DNA from: Ferruginibacter sp.
GTDB lineage: Bacteria; Bacteroidota; Bacteroidia; Chitinophagales; Chitinophagaceae
Reading direction: 5' to 3'
NCBI GenBank assembly: GCA_025357775.1
Contig: JANXOQ010000078.1
Location: 1 to 6,312 of the forward strand
DNA: 6,312 bases
Under the pieces are notes generated by a model. It was not told where the DNA came from. It searched no databases and saw only the letters and a program-made list of their open reading frames with translations. Every line of letters starts with the position of its first letter. The first letter of the stretch is position 1. Of the stretch, positions 1 to 5,917 are shown one piece after another. Position numbers and translations under genes: made by a program.

Positions 1-100
1 CTTTAAATGCTTTCTTTTCCAGATAAGAAAATACCATTCGGTAGCCAAATATATTAAACAGCAACACAAATAATATTAATATGGAAAATACTTTTTTCAA
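1..100 (-). CDS. N-terminal fragment of a small membrane-anchored or secreted protein (partial, runs off left edge)
   Basis: Reading the minus strand from 100 to 1 gives 33 open codons beginning TTG AAA AAA GTA. The peptide has a Lys-Lys n-region, a hydrophobic stretch at about residues 4-18 (VFSILILLFVLLFNI), then GYRMVFSYLEKKAFK, which turns charged and probably helical. This is a typical export signal or N-terminal membrane anchor; the rest of the protein lies outside the window, so no family can be given. The start is chosen on the peptide pattern: the frame is open back to a TAA near 165 but has no in-frame ATG before TTG at 100-98. An ATT two codons upstream or the internal ATG at codon 22 are alternatives, the latter unlikely because it would remove the hydrophobic segment. 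It lies 86 bp downstream of the ATPase gene on the same strand. The frame is too short to be found by ordinary ORF length cut-offs. Confidence 0.5.
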   Translation of the reverse strand, partial: MKKVFSILILFVLLFNIFGYRMVFSYLEKKAFK

Positions 101-122
101 ATCAATACGAAAATAACTTGTT

Positions 123-139
123 TTAGCATTTTTTGCTAA
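123..139. promoter_or_regulatory. Perfect 17-bp dyad, possible operator or small stem-loop
   Basis: TTAGCA (123-128) and TGCTAA (134-139) are perfect inverted repeats around TTTTT. On the minus strand the dyad sits 23-39 bases before the proposed TTG start of the leftmost gene, where a repressor site or 5' leader hairpin could lie. Read on the plus strand it is followed by TATTTTTTT, so it could also be a weak plus-directed terminator, but no plus-strand gene is seen to its left. In such A/T-rich DNA a six-base arm could arise by chance. Confidence 0.25.
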
Positions 140-186
140 TATTTTTTTAAATATATAAGCAAATTATTTGGAGCATTTATATCAAA

Positions 187-1599
187 CTATTTAATAAACA
201 ATGCATCAATTGTTAAGCTATTATCTACCAATTGCGATGCATAAGCATTTTCAGTTACCCCATAAGTTGTTACTAGGGTTAAAAAAACAGATTTCTTAGT
301 TTTGGTTTGTGTGGTAAAACTGCCAATTTTATTGCGAAGATTATCTGCATATTTTTTATCTATAGTAAATGAATTTATTGAAAACTTCATTTCGCAAATA
401 TTTATTACTTGGTCATTTCTGTCTATCAATAAGTCTATTTGTGCGTCTTTGTTGCGCCAGCTTGCAGCATTACTCATAATACCTGCTATACCTAACTCTT
501 TTTTTATTTGTGATAAATGAGTGGTACATACTTGCTCAAATGCATAACCACTCCATGCTCTGTATTGTGGTGTTTTACTTATTATTGCCCAATAATTATC
601 TTTTGTAATATCTTTATTGAAAATAAAATTGAAATAAAATAATGTGTAAAAATCAATTAATTGATAAACAGCATCTCTTTCTTTTTTATCGAAGGGAATA
701 TATTTTCTTATAAAACCACATTCTTCTAGCTCTCTTAATATTTTGCTTATTCCTCCACCATTAGGTAGTTTTGCTATTTTTAATATTTCTTCCCTTGTTA
801 ATCCTTTTGTTTTTTTACTAATTGCTTTTACAAGCGTAATATAATTTTCAGGAAACTTAAATAATGATGCATATAAATTTTCAAATTCATTTTTAAGTAT
901 TCCATTTTCTTTAAAAAATAAATCATCAATATTTTGTGTAGCGCTTTTACCTCGCTTTATCGCATTCAAGTAAAATGGTACTCCGCCCATAGCCATGTAA
1001 GCCTCTATTATTTGATAGTGACTCCATCGTATATTTTTTGCTTGCAAAAATAATTCTGTTTCTTGTAATGTAAACGGGTGTAACTTTATTTTTTGTGTTA
1101 CCCTATTGTGTAAGCCACCTGTACTTTTTATAATCTTATTTATAATCCAAGATGCGGCCGAGCCGCACACAATTAATTTTATATCTTTTCTTGCAGATGC
1201 CCAATGGTTCCAAAAATGCTCAAATGAACTTAAAAAATCTGATTTATGGGTATCAAACCAAGGTAGTTCATCAATAAATATTAATTTCTGTTTTGCTTTT
1301 ACTTTTTCAAGATACTTAATGAGTAATTGAAATGCTTCATGCCAATTTGTTGGAGTATCTATTTTTTTAGTTGGAGTATATTTTTTAAAAACAGTTACAA
1401 AGTTTTGTAATTGCTGTTCTGTTGTGGCATTTGACTTTCCAGTAATATAAAAGTGAAAGTTGTTATTAAATGTTTCCCTAATTAAGAATGTTTTACCTAC
1501 TCGTCGCCTTCCATACACTACTATAAATTCTGACGCTGATGACGTAGTGTATTCTTTAAGACAATCTATTTCATAAAACCTACCAATAAGTTCACTCAT
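187..1599 (-). CDS. ATPase_2/DUF234-type P-loop ATPase with C-terminal PD-(D/E)XK nuclease-like domain
   Basis: A 470-residue cytoplasmic protein with no signal peptide or membrane segment. The N-terminal STAND/AAA-like ATPase domain (about 1-215) has Walker A GRRRVGKT at 30-37, Walker B LIFIDE at 106-111 (D110, E111), a sensor-like strand LIVCGSAASW at 142-151 and a conserved-looking Arg in GGLHNRV (R166). A helical/winged-helix segment follows at about 240-300 (GLTREEILKI, GGGISKILRELEECGFI). The C-terminal domain (about 310-470) matches the DUF234 pattern: GYAFE (E355), a Trp-Arg loop, QIDLLI (D389) and ICEMKFS (E403, K405), which is the E...D...ExK signature of the PD-(D/E)XK fold. The length is normal for the family. 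These ATPases are frequent in Bacteroidota, anaerobes and archaea, often as lone genes in variable regions, and their substrate is unknown; DNA or nucleic-acid processing is an inference. It starts at the only sensible ATG (1599-1597), just before GRFYE..L. The gene is separated from GH65 by 216 bp of hairpin-bearing DNA and is probably transcribed on its own; nothing links it to sugar use. Confidence 0.85.
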   Translation of the reverse strand: MSELIGRFYEIDCLKEYTTSSASEFIVVYGRRRVGKTFLIRETFNNNFHFYITGKSNATTEQQLQNFVTVFKKYTPTKKIDTPTNWHEAFQLLIKYLEKVKAKQKLIFIDELPWFDTHKSDFLSSFEHFWNHWASARKDIKLIVCGSAASWIINKIIKSTGGLHNRVTQKIKLHPFTLQETELFLQAKNIRWSHYQIIEAYMAMGGVPFYLNAIKRGKSATQNIDDLFFKENGILKNEFENLYASLFKFPENYITLVKAISKKTKGLTREEILKIAKLPNGGGISKILRELEECGFIRKYIPFDKKERDAVYQLIDFYTLFYFNFIFNKDITKDNYWAIISKTPQYRAWSGYAFEQVCTTHLSQIKKELGIAGIMSNAASWRNKDAQIDLLIDRNDQVINICEMKFSINSFTIDKKYADNLRNKIGSFTTQTKTKKSVFLTLVTTYGVTENAYASQLVDNSLTIDALFIK

Positions 1600-1660
1600 A
1601 ACAAGTATTTTAATGCTGTAAATATATTAAAATTACTTGTAAATACTAGTTTTATAATAA

Positions 1661-1710
1661 TTATTAGTCGCTGTAAGTGGTAAATAATATATACTTACAG
1701 CGACTAATAA
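1661..1710. repeat. Stem-loop A of a twin palindromic repeat
   Basis: The left arm TTATTAGTCGCTGTAAGT (1661-1678) and right arm ACTTACAGCGACTAATAA (1693-1710) are perfect complements over 18 bp, with a 14-base A/T loop (1679-1692). The core CGCTGTAAG is the richest G+C in an otherwise very A/T-rich gap. The whole 50-bp unit is repeated 99 bp further on as stem-loop B, with the same arm and loop lengths. On the minus strand the 3' arm is followed by TTATTATAAAAC, only a poor U-tract, so simple intrinsic termination is not well supported. It could be a REP-like intergenic palindrome, a transcript-end structure or a protein-binding site. Confidence 0.85.
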
Positions 1711-1756
1711 ATAATTTTTGCTTTTATGAAATATTAATTTTAGTTGTATTTTTAAT

Positions 1757-1812
1757 AAATTATTACTCGCTGTAAGTAGTTAAATAAATATAGTTACAGC
1801 GAGTAATAATTT
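1757..1812. terminator. Stem-loop B of the twin palindrome; possible 3' end structure of the GH65 gene
   Basis: The arms 1757-1775 and 1794-1812 pair perfectly over 19 bp (core ATTACTCGCTGTAA / TTACAGCGAGTAAT) around an 18-base loop. The stem begins three bases after the GH65 stop codon (TAG at 1818-1816), so it must form in the GH65 mRNA 3' end if that is transcribed. Read on the plus strand the stem runs into a T-tract (1810-1815), which is the classical terminator form; on the minus strand the same tract is an A-run before the stem, and the downstream side is only UUUAUUAAAAA. It may therefore be a bidirectional terminator or an mRNA-stabilising end, but no plus-strand gene points into it. 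The stem is certain; the terminator role is an inference. Confidence 0.5.
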
Positions 1813-1815
1813 TTT

Positions 1816-3855
1816 CTATTTTACCACATAGGTCTTCTTATATTTCCCCACACCAGTAATGGCAAGACTTTTCCAGCCACTTGGCAAAGTGGACTTTATT
1901 TGTTGTAAACCTGTAGGTGTAATATCTAAACCACCAAAACCCATAAGTATGGCTTGTATAATACCACCAGCACCAGTAGCAAAATATGGATTAGTACCGC
2001 CTTTAGTTTCTGCTATAACTCTAAATGGTGGATTCAAATTTGGACGATATGCATCTTTAAACCAATAGTCTGCTTTTTGTGCATCTCCTAATCTTGAGTA
2101 TAATAATGCAAAGATAGCTTGTGTCATAGCAGGTGTTCCTTCATTAGGAATTTTAGTGCTGTAAAAATCTAAATCTTTTTTTATTTGTGCAGCGTCAGTA
2201 ATTTGCTTTAACGGGTACGCTAACAAATTTACATCAGCTTGTTTTATTCCCTCGCCTTTGTAGGCATCATGCTCGGCAGTTACACCATTTGCCATTTTTG
2301 TAAATGGGATATTATTGGCTACCAATTCCCAATCAGGGTTTTTTGTAAAGCCTAAAATTTGTGCAGCCATATTTGCGTACTGTAAATTTGTTTTTGCAGC
2401 TGCATTTGTAAAGGCATTATTGTTTACATTCTCAGCCCACTCATCAGCAGCTACAACATTTTTTATTTCAAATTTATTTACACCATTTCTTTCAACCCTA
2501 CTTGCCCAAAAATTTGCCGTTTCTTTTAGTATTGGCCAGCCTTTTTCTTTAAGCCATTCTTTATCTTGTGTTACACAATAATAATTCCATGCAGCTATGC
2601 CTACACAAGCAGTAATGTGTTGTTCAAAAGGCCCACTCAATGCCCACACAGGTGTTTCTTCTACGCCTGTCTCTGCACTCTCCCAAGGAAATTTTGCACC
2701 TTTGTACCCAACACTAAATGCATTTCTTTTTGCAGCCTCCAATCTCTGAAACCTATACTCTACCATACTTTTAGCAATCTCTGGATGCAATACCAACAAC
2801 GCAGGATACATCCATAATTCAGTATCCCAAAATACATGCCCGTTATAACCCAATCCGCTCAAACCCATTGGAGATGGGCTTAGGGCAGTACCTTCTCTTG
2901 TAAAGGAATATAGATGATACAACATGCTATGCACATCTTGCTGTGCTTGCGCATCACCTTCAATTTGTATATCGCTTGTCCATAAATCTTTCCATGCTTT
3001 TTGATGAAACTCTACCAAACGTTTTGCTCCCTCTAATTTTGCATAGATAGTTAAACGCTCTGCTTCATTTAATGGGTCTGCATGGTGTGCAGATGTTATG
3101 GAACTACCAGCAATAGAAAAAGTATAACTACTACCTGCATTTATTTTTTTACCAAATTTCATTAAGTGCATATTGTTGTCCCACATTTCATGTATTACTC
3201 TTGGTTCGCTTCCGTGTGGCTCATCAAACAAAAAGCTGTTACTTGCACACATCGTTAATTTTCCTGTCGGGCTTTTTGCTTGGCTTGTGAGTAAACTAAT
3301 AACAACATGTGGTCTATCAATTTCATTATAGTAATTTTCTACATTTTTTAATGCATCGGGTGCTTCCATTACACTTGCTGCACCAATATTTATATCTTTT
3401 TTTGCAGTAACTGTTACGCTCATCAATACTGTAAAAGGTAGTTGTCTCAATGCGTAATAAGTATAACTCACCGTAGCTTTATCGCCATAGTCAAACGATG
3501 TTGTGAATGCTGCATTTTGCATATCTATACTTTGTACCATATTGCTAGCATCCGTTGCACCAAGCCTTCTGCTATCAATTTCCATATACATATTGAGCAG
3601 GTTAAAACTTTTTAAAAAGTTACCAACCCTACCTCGTCCATATAAATCGTAAGCACCAGCAAGCACCACATCTTTTACTTTAAAAGGCTCTGCGCTGCTT
3701 ACTACGCCTATCATTCCGTTGGCTACTGTTACACCATAATAATTATTAGGGTCTATTTTGTTGGCAGTAATTTTCCAAGGGTCTTGGGCAGAACAAAGTT
3801 GAAGATTGAAAATTGAAAGTTGGAGAACTATACAAAATTTTAATATTTTTTTCAT
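1816..3855 (-). CDS. Secreted GH65 glycoside hydrolase, kojibiose hydrolase-like (alpha-glucosidase)
   Basis: A 679-residue exported inverting alpha-glucosidase. Residues 1-23 form a Sec signal peptide with a probable signal peptidase I cut after CSA (before QDPW). An N-terminal beta-sandwich (about 30-255), helical linker (about 262-290), (alpha/alpha)6 barrel (about 295-640) and short C-terminal beta segment follow in GH65 order. Visible motifs are FWDTELWMYP (342-351), AADEWAENVNNNAFTN (469-484) with general acid E472, KQADV (538-542), and PPFRVIAETKGGTNPYF (609-625) with candidate general base E616. GH65 phosphorylases carry Ser-Ser and His phosphate ligands around the last region; this protein instead has the EGTPAMTQ...AE pattern shared with human ATHL1/PGGHG and Flavobacterium johnsoniae FjGH65A. 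As I recall, the catalytic pair in FjGH65A is also Glu472/Glu616. Kojibiose (alpha-1,2) is the best guess for substrate; trehalose, nigerose or glucosyl-galactose units are not excluded. The start is the ATG before the signal peptide (3855). It lies 187 bp downstream of the GH13 gene on the same strand, so co-transcription is possible but not shown. Confidence 0.9.
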   Translation of the reverse strand: MKKILKFCIVLQLSIFNLQLCSAQDPWKITANKIDPNNYYGVTVANGMIGVVSSAEPFKVKDVVLAGAYDLYGRGRVGNFLKSFNLLNMYMEIDSRRLGATDASNMVQSIDMQNAAFTTSFDYGDKATVSYTYYALRQLPFTVLMSVTVTAKKDINIGAASVMEAPDALKNVENYYNEIDRPHVVISLLTSQAKSPTGKLTMCASNSFLFDEPHGSEPRVIHEMWDNNMHLMKFGKKINAGSSYTFSIAGSSITSAHHADPLNEAERLTIYAKLEGAKRLVEFHQKAWKDLWTSDIQIEGDAQAQQDVHSMLYHLYSFTREGTALSPSPMGLSGLGYNGHVFWDTELWMYPALLVLHPEIAKSMVEYRFQRLEAAKRNAFSVGYKGAKFPWESAETGVEETPVWALSGPFEQHITACVGIAAWNYYCVTQDKEWLKEKGWPILKETANFWASRVERNGVNKFEIKNVVAADEWAENVNNNAFTNAAAKTNLQYANMAAQILGFTKNPDWELVANNIPFTKMANGVTAEHDAYKGEGIKQADVNLLAYPLKQITDAAQIKKDLDFYSTKIPNEGTPAMTQAIFALLYSRLGDAQKADYWFKDAYRPNLNPPFRVIAETKGGTNPYFATGAGGIIQAILMGFGGLDITPTGLQQIKSTLPSGWKSLAITGVGKYKKTYVVK
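3795..3824. repeat. Degenerate simple-sequence repeat inside the GH65 signal peptide codons
   Basis: On the plus strand, GTTGAAGATTGAAAATTGAA and the adjoining AGTTGG are variations on a (GA)TTGAA unit, seen as AGTTGAAG, ATTGAAA and ATTGAAAGT. It encodes the hydrophobic LQLSIFNLQL of the signal peptide. The variation in h-region hydrophobicity is tolerated by Sec signals, so the repeat need not harm function. From memory, similar TTCAATTTTCAA strings are common between genes in Bacteroidota genomes; that comparison was not tested. Confidence 0.45.
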
Positions 3856-3891
3856 AATTTATACTTTTACTAATCTTACAATTTCATCCAT

Positions 3892-3942
3892 TTAGCATTC
3901 TAAATCCCTCATTCGGCGGTACTCCATTCTTCTGTATATCAT
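3892..3942 (-). other. G+C-rich patch with imperfect 15-bp tandem repeat; 16-codon ORF of doubtful reality
   Basis: In the GH13-GH65 gap the minus strand holds ATG...TAA (3942-3892) encoding MIYRRMEYRRMRDLEC. Its middle is two imperfect 15-base units, TACAGAAGAATGGAG and TACCGCCGAATGAGG (10 of 15 identical), and CAT triplets on the plus strand fall at 3896, 3910, 3925 and 3940. The stretch CCCTCATTCGGCGGTACTCC is far richer in G+C than its surroundings. It may be a leftover of a dispersed short repeat. A leader peptide is possible because it lies 37 bases upstream of the GH65 start, but there is no attenuator-like structure to support that. Confidence 0.3.
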
Positions 3943-3979
3943 TTTTTATATTTTTCTGAATTAACAGATGATGACTAGT

Positions 3980-4025
3980 TTATAATCCGAAATAAAAAAC
4001 AACTTGCTATTGTAATTATACCGAA
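3980..4025. repeat. Pair of short direct repeats (TTATAaTCCGAA / TTATACCGAA) in the GH13-GH65 gap
   Basis: TTATAATCCGAA (3980-3991) and TTATACCGAA (4016-4025) are alike except for a two-base insertion and lie about three and a half helix turns apart. They sit between the GH13 stop and the GH65 start, where a regulator of GH65 could bind. The copies are short and the DNA is A/T-rich, so chance similarity is a serious alternative. Confidence 0.2.
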
Positions 4026-4042
4026 TTCAATTCAATTAAAAT

Positions 4043-5836
4043 TTATTTTAATTTCACCACACAAGCTTGATAAGGCTGCAACACTACTTTTCCATTTTCT
4101 ACTTTCAATGCTTCCATATTATTTATCCATTCATTACCCAATTGCATTTTATCCAAATCAAAACTTACTACATATTGCCTAAAACTCAACAATACTAAAA
4201 CTTTTTCTCCAGCACTTTCTCTTGTGTATGCATACACATCAGGATTCTTTATATCAAGCAAAGTATATTTTCCATACACCAATACATCTTTATGGTCTTT
4301 ACGAAGCTTGGTCATTTTTCTAAAATAATTTAAGGTAGAATTCGCATTTTTTTCTGCAGCATCTACATTTATTTCATTTTGGTTTTCATTTACTTTAAGC
4401 CAAGGCAATCCAGTAGTAAAACCTGCATGGGCGCTAGAATTCCACTGCATGGGGCTTCTGCCATTATCTCTACCGCCGCCATATTTTACTTGTTCATCTA
4501 TAAATGCTTGCACATTGCCTTTTCCATTTTCAATTTTACCAAACTCAGCCATAATTTCTATATCCTTAAAATCTTCTTTTTTATTTAATCGCAAATTCGT
4601 CATGCCCAATTCATCGCCATAATAATAATATGGTGTACCACGCATACTCAATAAAAATGTAGTAAGCATTTTGCTTGATACTTCTCTATACTCGGGAGAA
4701 TCATTTCCCCAGCGGCTCACCATACGAGGCTGATCATGATTGGCTAAATAAATGGTACCCCAACCTTTTTGTGCAAACACACTATCCCAATCACTGTATA
4801 TTTTTTTAAATTCCACCAAACTCCAATTTGGGTTCATGGTTTTGTATTTTCCTTTTATATATCCTAAATCCACACCATCAAAATGATAACTCATGTCTAA
4901 TTCATTTCGAGCAGGGTCTACAAAATTCATTGCAGTAGCCTTTGTAGTGCCAGCGCCTTCCGATAATGCCATCACATTGTATTTACTCAAAACTTCGGTA
5001 TTCATTTCGTGCAAATATGTATGCACAGCTGGCGTACTTGCAAAATAAGTAAACCATCCCCCACCATACTTTTCATCTAATTCTTTTTGTGTAATCACAG
5101 GAAACGTAGTGTCCTTAGATATTACAGGAATCACATCCATCCTAAAACCATCTACACCTTTTTTAAACCACCCATTCATCATACTGTAAATTTCTTTACG
5201 TAATGCAGGATTTTCCCAATTTAAATCAGGTTGTTTGTAACTAAAATAATGTAAGTAATAAGCGTTGGTTGTACTATCAAATCTCCATCCACTTCCATCT
5301 ACTTCAAAGCTTCCAGGTCTAAATGCTGGCTTACCTTTCTCGGCAGGCCACCAGTGGTAATAATCTCTATATGGGTTATCTCTACTTTTTTTACTTTCTG
5401 TAAACCATTTGTGTTCATCACTGCTATGATTTACTACCAAATCTAGCACACATTTTATACCCCTATCGTGCATCCCTTTTAGTAGTGTATCAAAATCAGC
5501 CATGGTACCAAATTCTTTCATGATGCTTTCATAGTCGCTTATATCATAACCATTGTCAGCATTGGGGCTACCATAAATTGGGTTTAGCCAAACAATATCT
5601 ATTCCTAAACTTTTTATATAATCTAATTTAGAAATAATGCCTTTCAAATCACCCACACCATCGCCATCACTATCTTTAAAACTGCGAGGATAAATTTGGT
5701 ATACAACAGCTTCTTTCCACCATTTATCGTCTTTGGGATTAGATGCAGTTACTTCATTTGAAGTACTTTTAGATTTATTGTAATTACAACTTATAAATGT
5801 TAACAATAATAATAAAGGGATGATTTGTTTTAACAT
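4043..5836 (-). CDS. GH13 alpha-glucosidase lipoprotein (oligo-1,6-glucosidase-like, GH13_31/related subfamily)
   Basis: A 597-residue retaining alpha-glucosidase with all GH13 signatures. A lipoprotein signal (residues 1-17, LLLLLTFISC, acylated Cys17) is followed by a Lys/Ser/Asn linker with no acidic surface-export signal, so it is probably held in the periplasm. The TIM barrel begins at WWKEAVVYQIYPRSF (39-53), with a calcium loop DSDGDGVGD (55-63) and GYDISDY (96-102). Region I is DLVVNH (132-137), then domain B, region V QPDLNW (202-207), region II GFRMDVI (nucleophile D234), region III LSEG (acid/base E293), region IV NHDQPR (366-371, stabiliser D368) and GTPYYYYGDELGM (400-412). The beta-sandwich C domain covers about 520-597. 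Val235 after the nucleophile is the residue linked to alpha-1,6 preference in oligo-1,6-glucosidases, so isomalto-oligosaccharides or panose are likely substrates; maltose activity cannot be excluded. The start is the ATG preceding the signal peptide. It is the first gene of the minus-strand pair with GH65 and faces a plus-strand gene across 81 bp. Confidence 0.92.
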   Translation of the reverse strand: MLKQIIPLLLLLTFISCNYNKSKSTSNEVTASNPKDDKWWKEAVVYQIYPRSFKDSDGDGVGDLKGIISKLDYIKSLGIDIVWLNPIYGSPNADNGYDISDYESIMKEFGTMADFDTLLKGMHDRGIKCVLDLVVNHSSDEHKWFTESKKSRDNPYRDYYHWWPAEKGKPAFRPGSFEVDGSGWRFDSTTNAYYLHYFSYKQPDLNWENPALRKEIYSMMNGWFKKGVDGFRMDVIPVISKDTTFPVITQKELDEKYGGGWFTYFASTPAVHTYLHEMNTEVLSKYNVMALSEGAGTTKATAMNFVDPARNELDMSYHFDGVDLGYIKGKYKTMNPNWSLVEFKKIYSDWDSVFAQKGWGTIYLANHDQPRMVSRWGNDSPEYREVSSKMLTTFLLSMRGTPYYYYGDELGMTNLRLNKKEDFKDIEIMAEFGKIENGKGNVQAFIDEQVKYGGGRDNGRSPMQWNSSAHAGFTTGLPWLKVNENQNEINVDAAEKNANSTLNYFRKMTKLRKDHKDVLVYGKYTLLDIKNPDVYAYTRESAGEKVLVLLSFRQYVVSFDLDKMQLGNEWINNMEALKVENGKVVLQPYQACVVKLK

Positions 5837-5917
5837 ACTTATTAATTTTTACTAGTAATATTTGAATTTGTAATTTAATTTTTTTAAATAGATATTTGTT
5901 TAAATAATATAATATAT
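5837..5917. promoter_or_regulatory. Divergent promoter region between the GH13 gene and the plus-strand membrane gene
   Basis: The 81 bp between two divergent start codons must hold promoters for both genes, unless they are read from elsewhere. It is almost all A/T. The plus strand has TAATATTTG and GAATTTG (about 5857-5870), near matches to the Bacteroidota -7 element TAnnTTTG, about 50 bases before the ATG at 5918. No convincing match was seen on the minus strand. The region is certain by position; the individual boxes are weak. Confidence 0.35.

Noticed and set aside
1150..1166. GCGGC-CGA-GCCGC inverted repeat inside the ATPase gene
   Set aside because: It encodes the conserved CGSAAS segment and is explained by codon choice; there is no sign of a regulatory role.
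1661..1810. CRISPR array or insertion sequence ends
   Set aside because: There are only two units, in palindromic form, with unrelated spacing DNA, no transposase and no cas gene. The outer arms could mimic terminal inverted repeats of a 150-bp element, but no target duplication is evident.
302..2817. Plus-strand open frames at 302-520, 1106-1330, 1859-2068, 2315-2581 and 2566-2817
   Set aside because: Each lies fully inside a well-supported minus-strand gene, and their translations show no family motifs; they are antisense shadows.
1816..3855. Reading the GH65 N-terminus as a lipoprotein because of Cys21
   Set aside because: The residue before Cys21 is Leu, which does not fit a lipobox; CSA followed by Gln fits signal peptidase I better.
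4034..4053. AATTAAAAT/ATTTTAATT palindrome over the GH13 stop codon as a terminator
   Set aside because: It is pure A/T with a two-base centre, so it would not form a stable hairpin. A weaker ACAA...TTGT stem followed by a T-run near 3995-4013 has only four base pairs, so no GH13 terminator is called.
4379..4588. Plus-strand open frame inside the GH13 gene
   Set aside because: Antisense to conserved GH13 sequence, with no recognisable domain of its own.
5803..5816. TAA/TTA triplet run at the start of the GH13 gene
   Set aside because: These are consecutive leucine codons of the lipoprotein signal, a common consequence of A/T-rich coding; not treated as a phase-variable tract.
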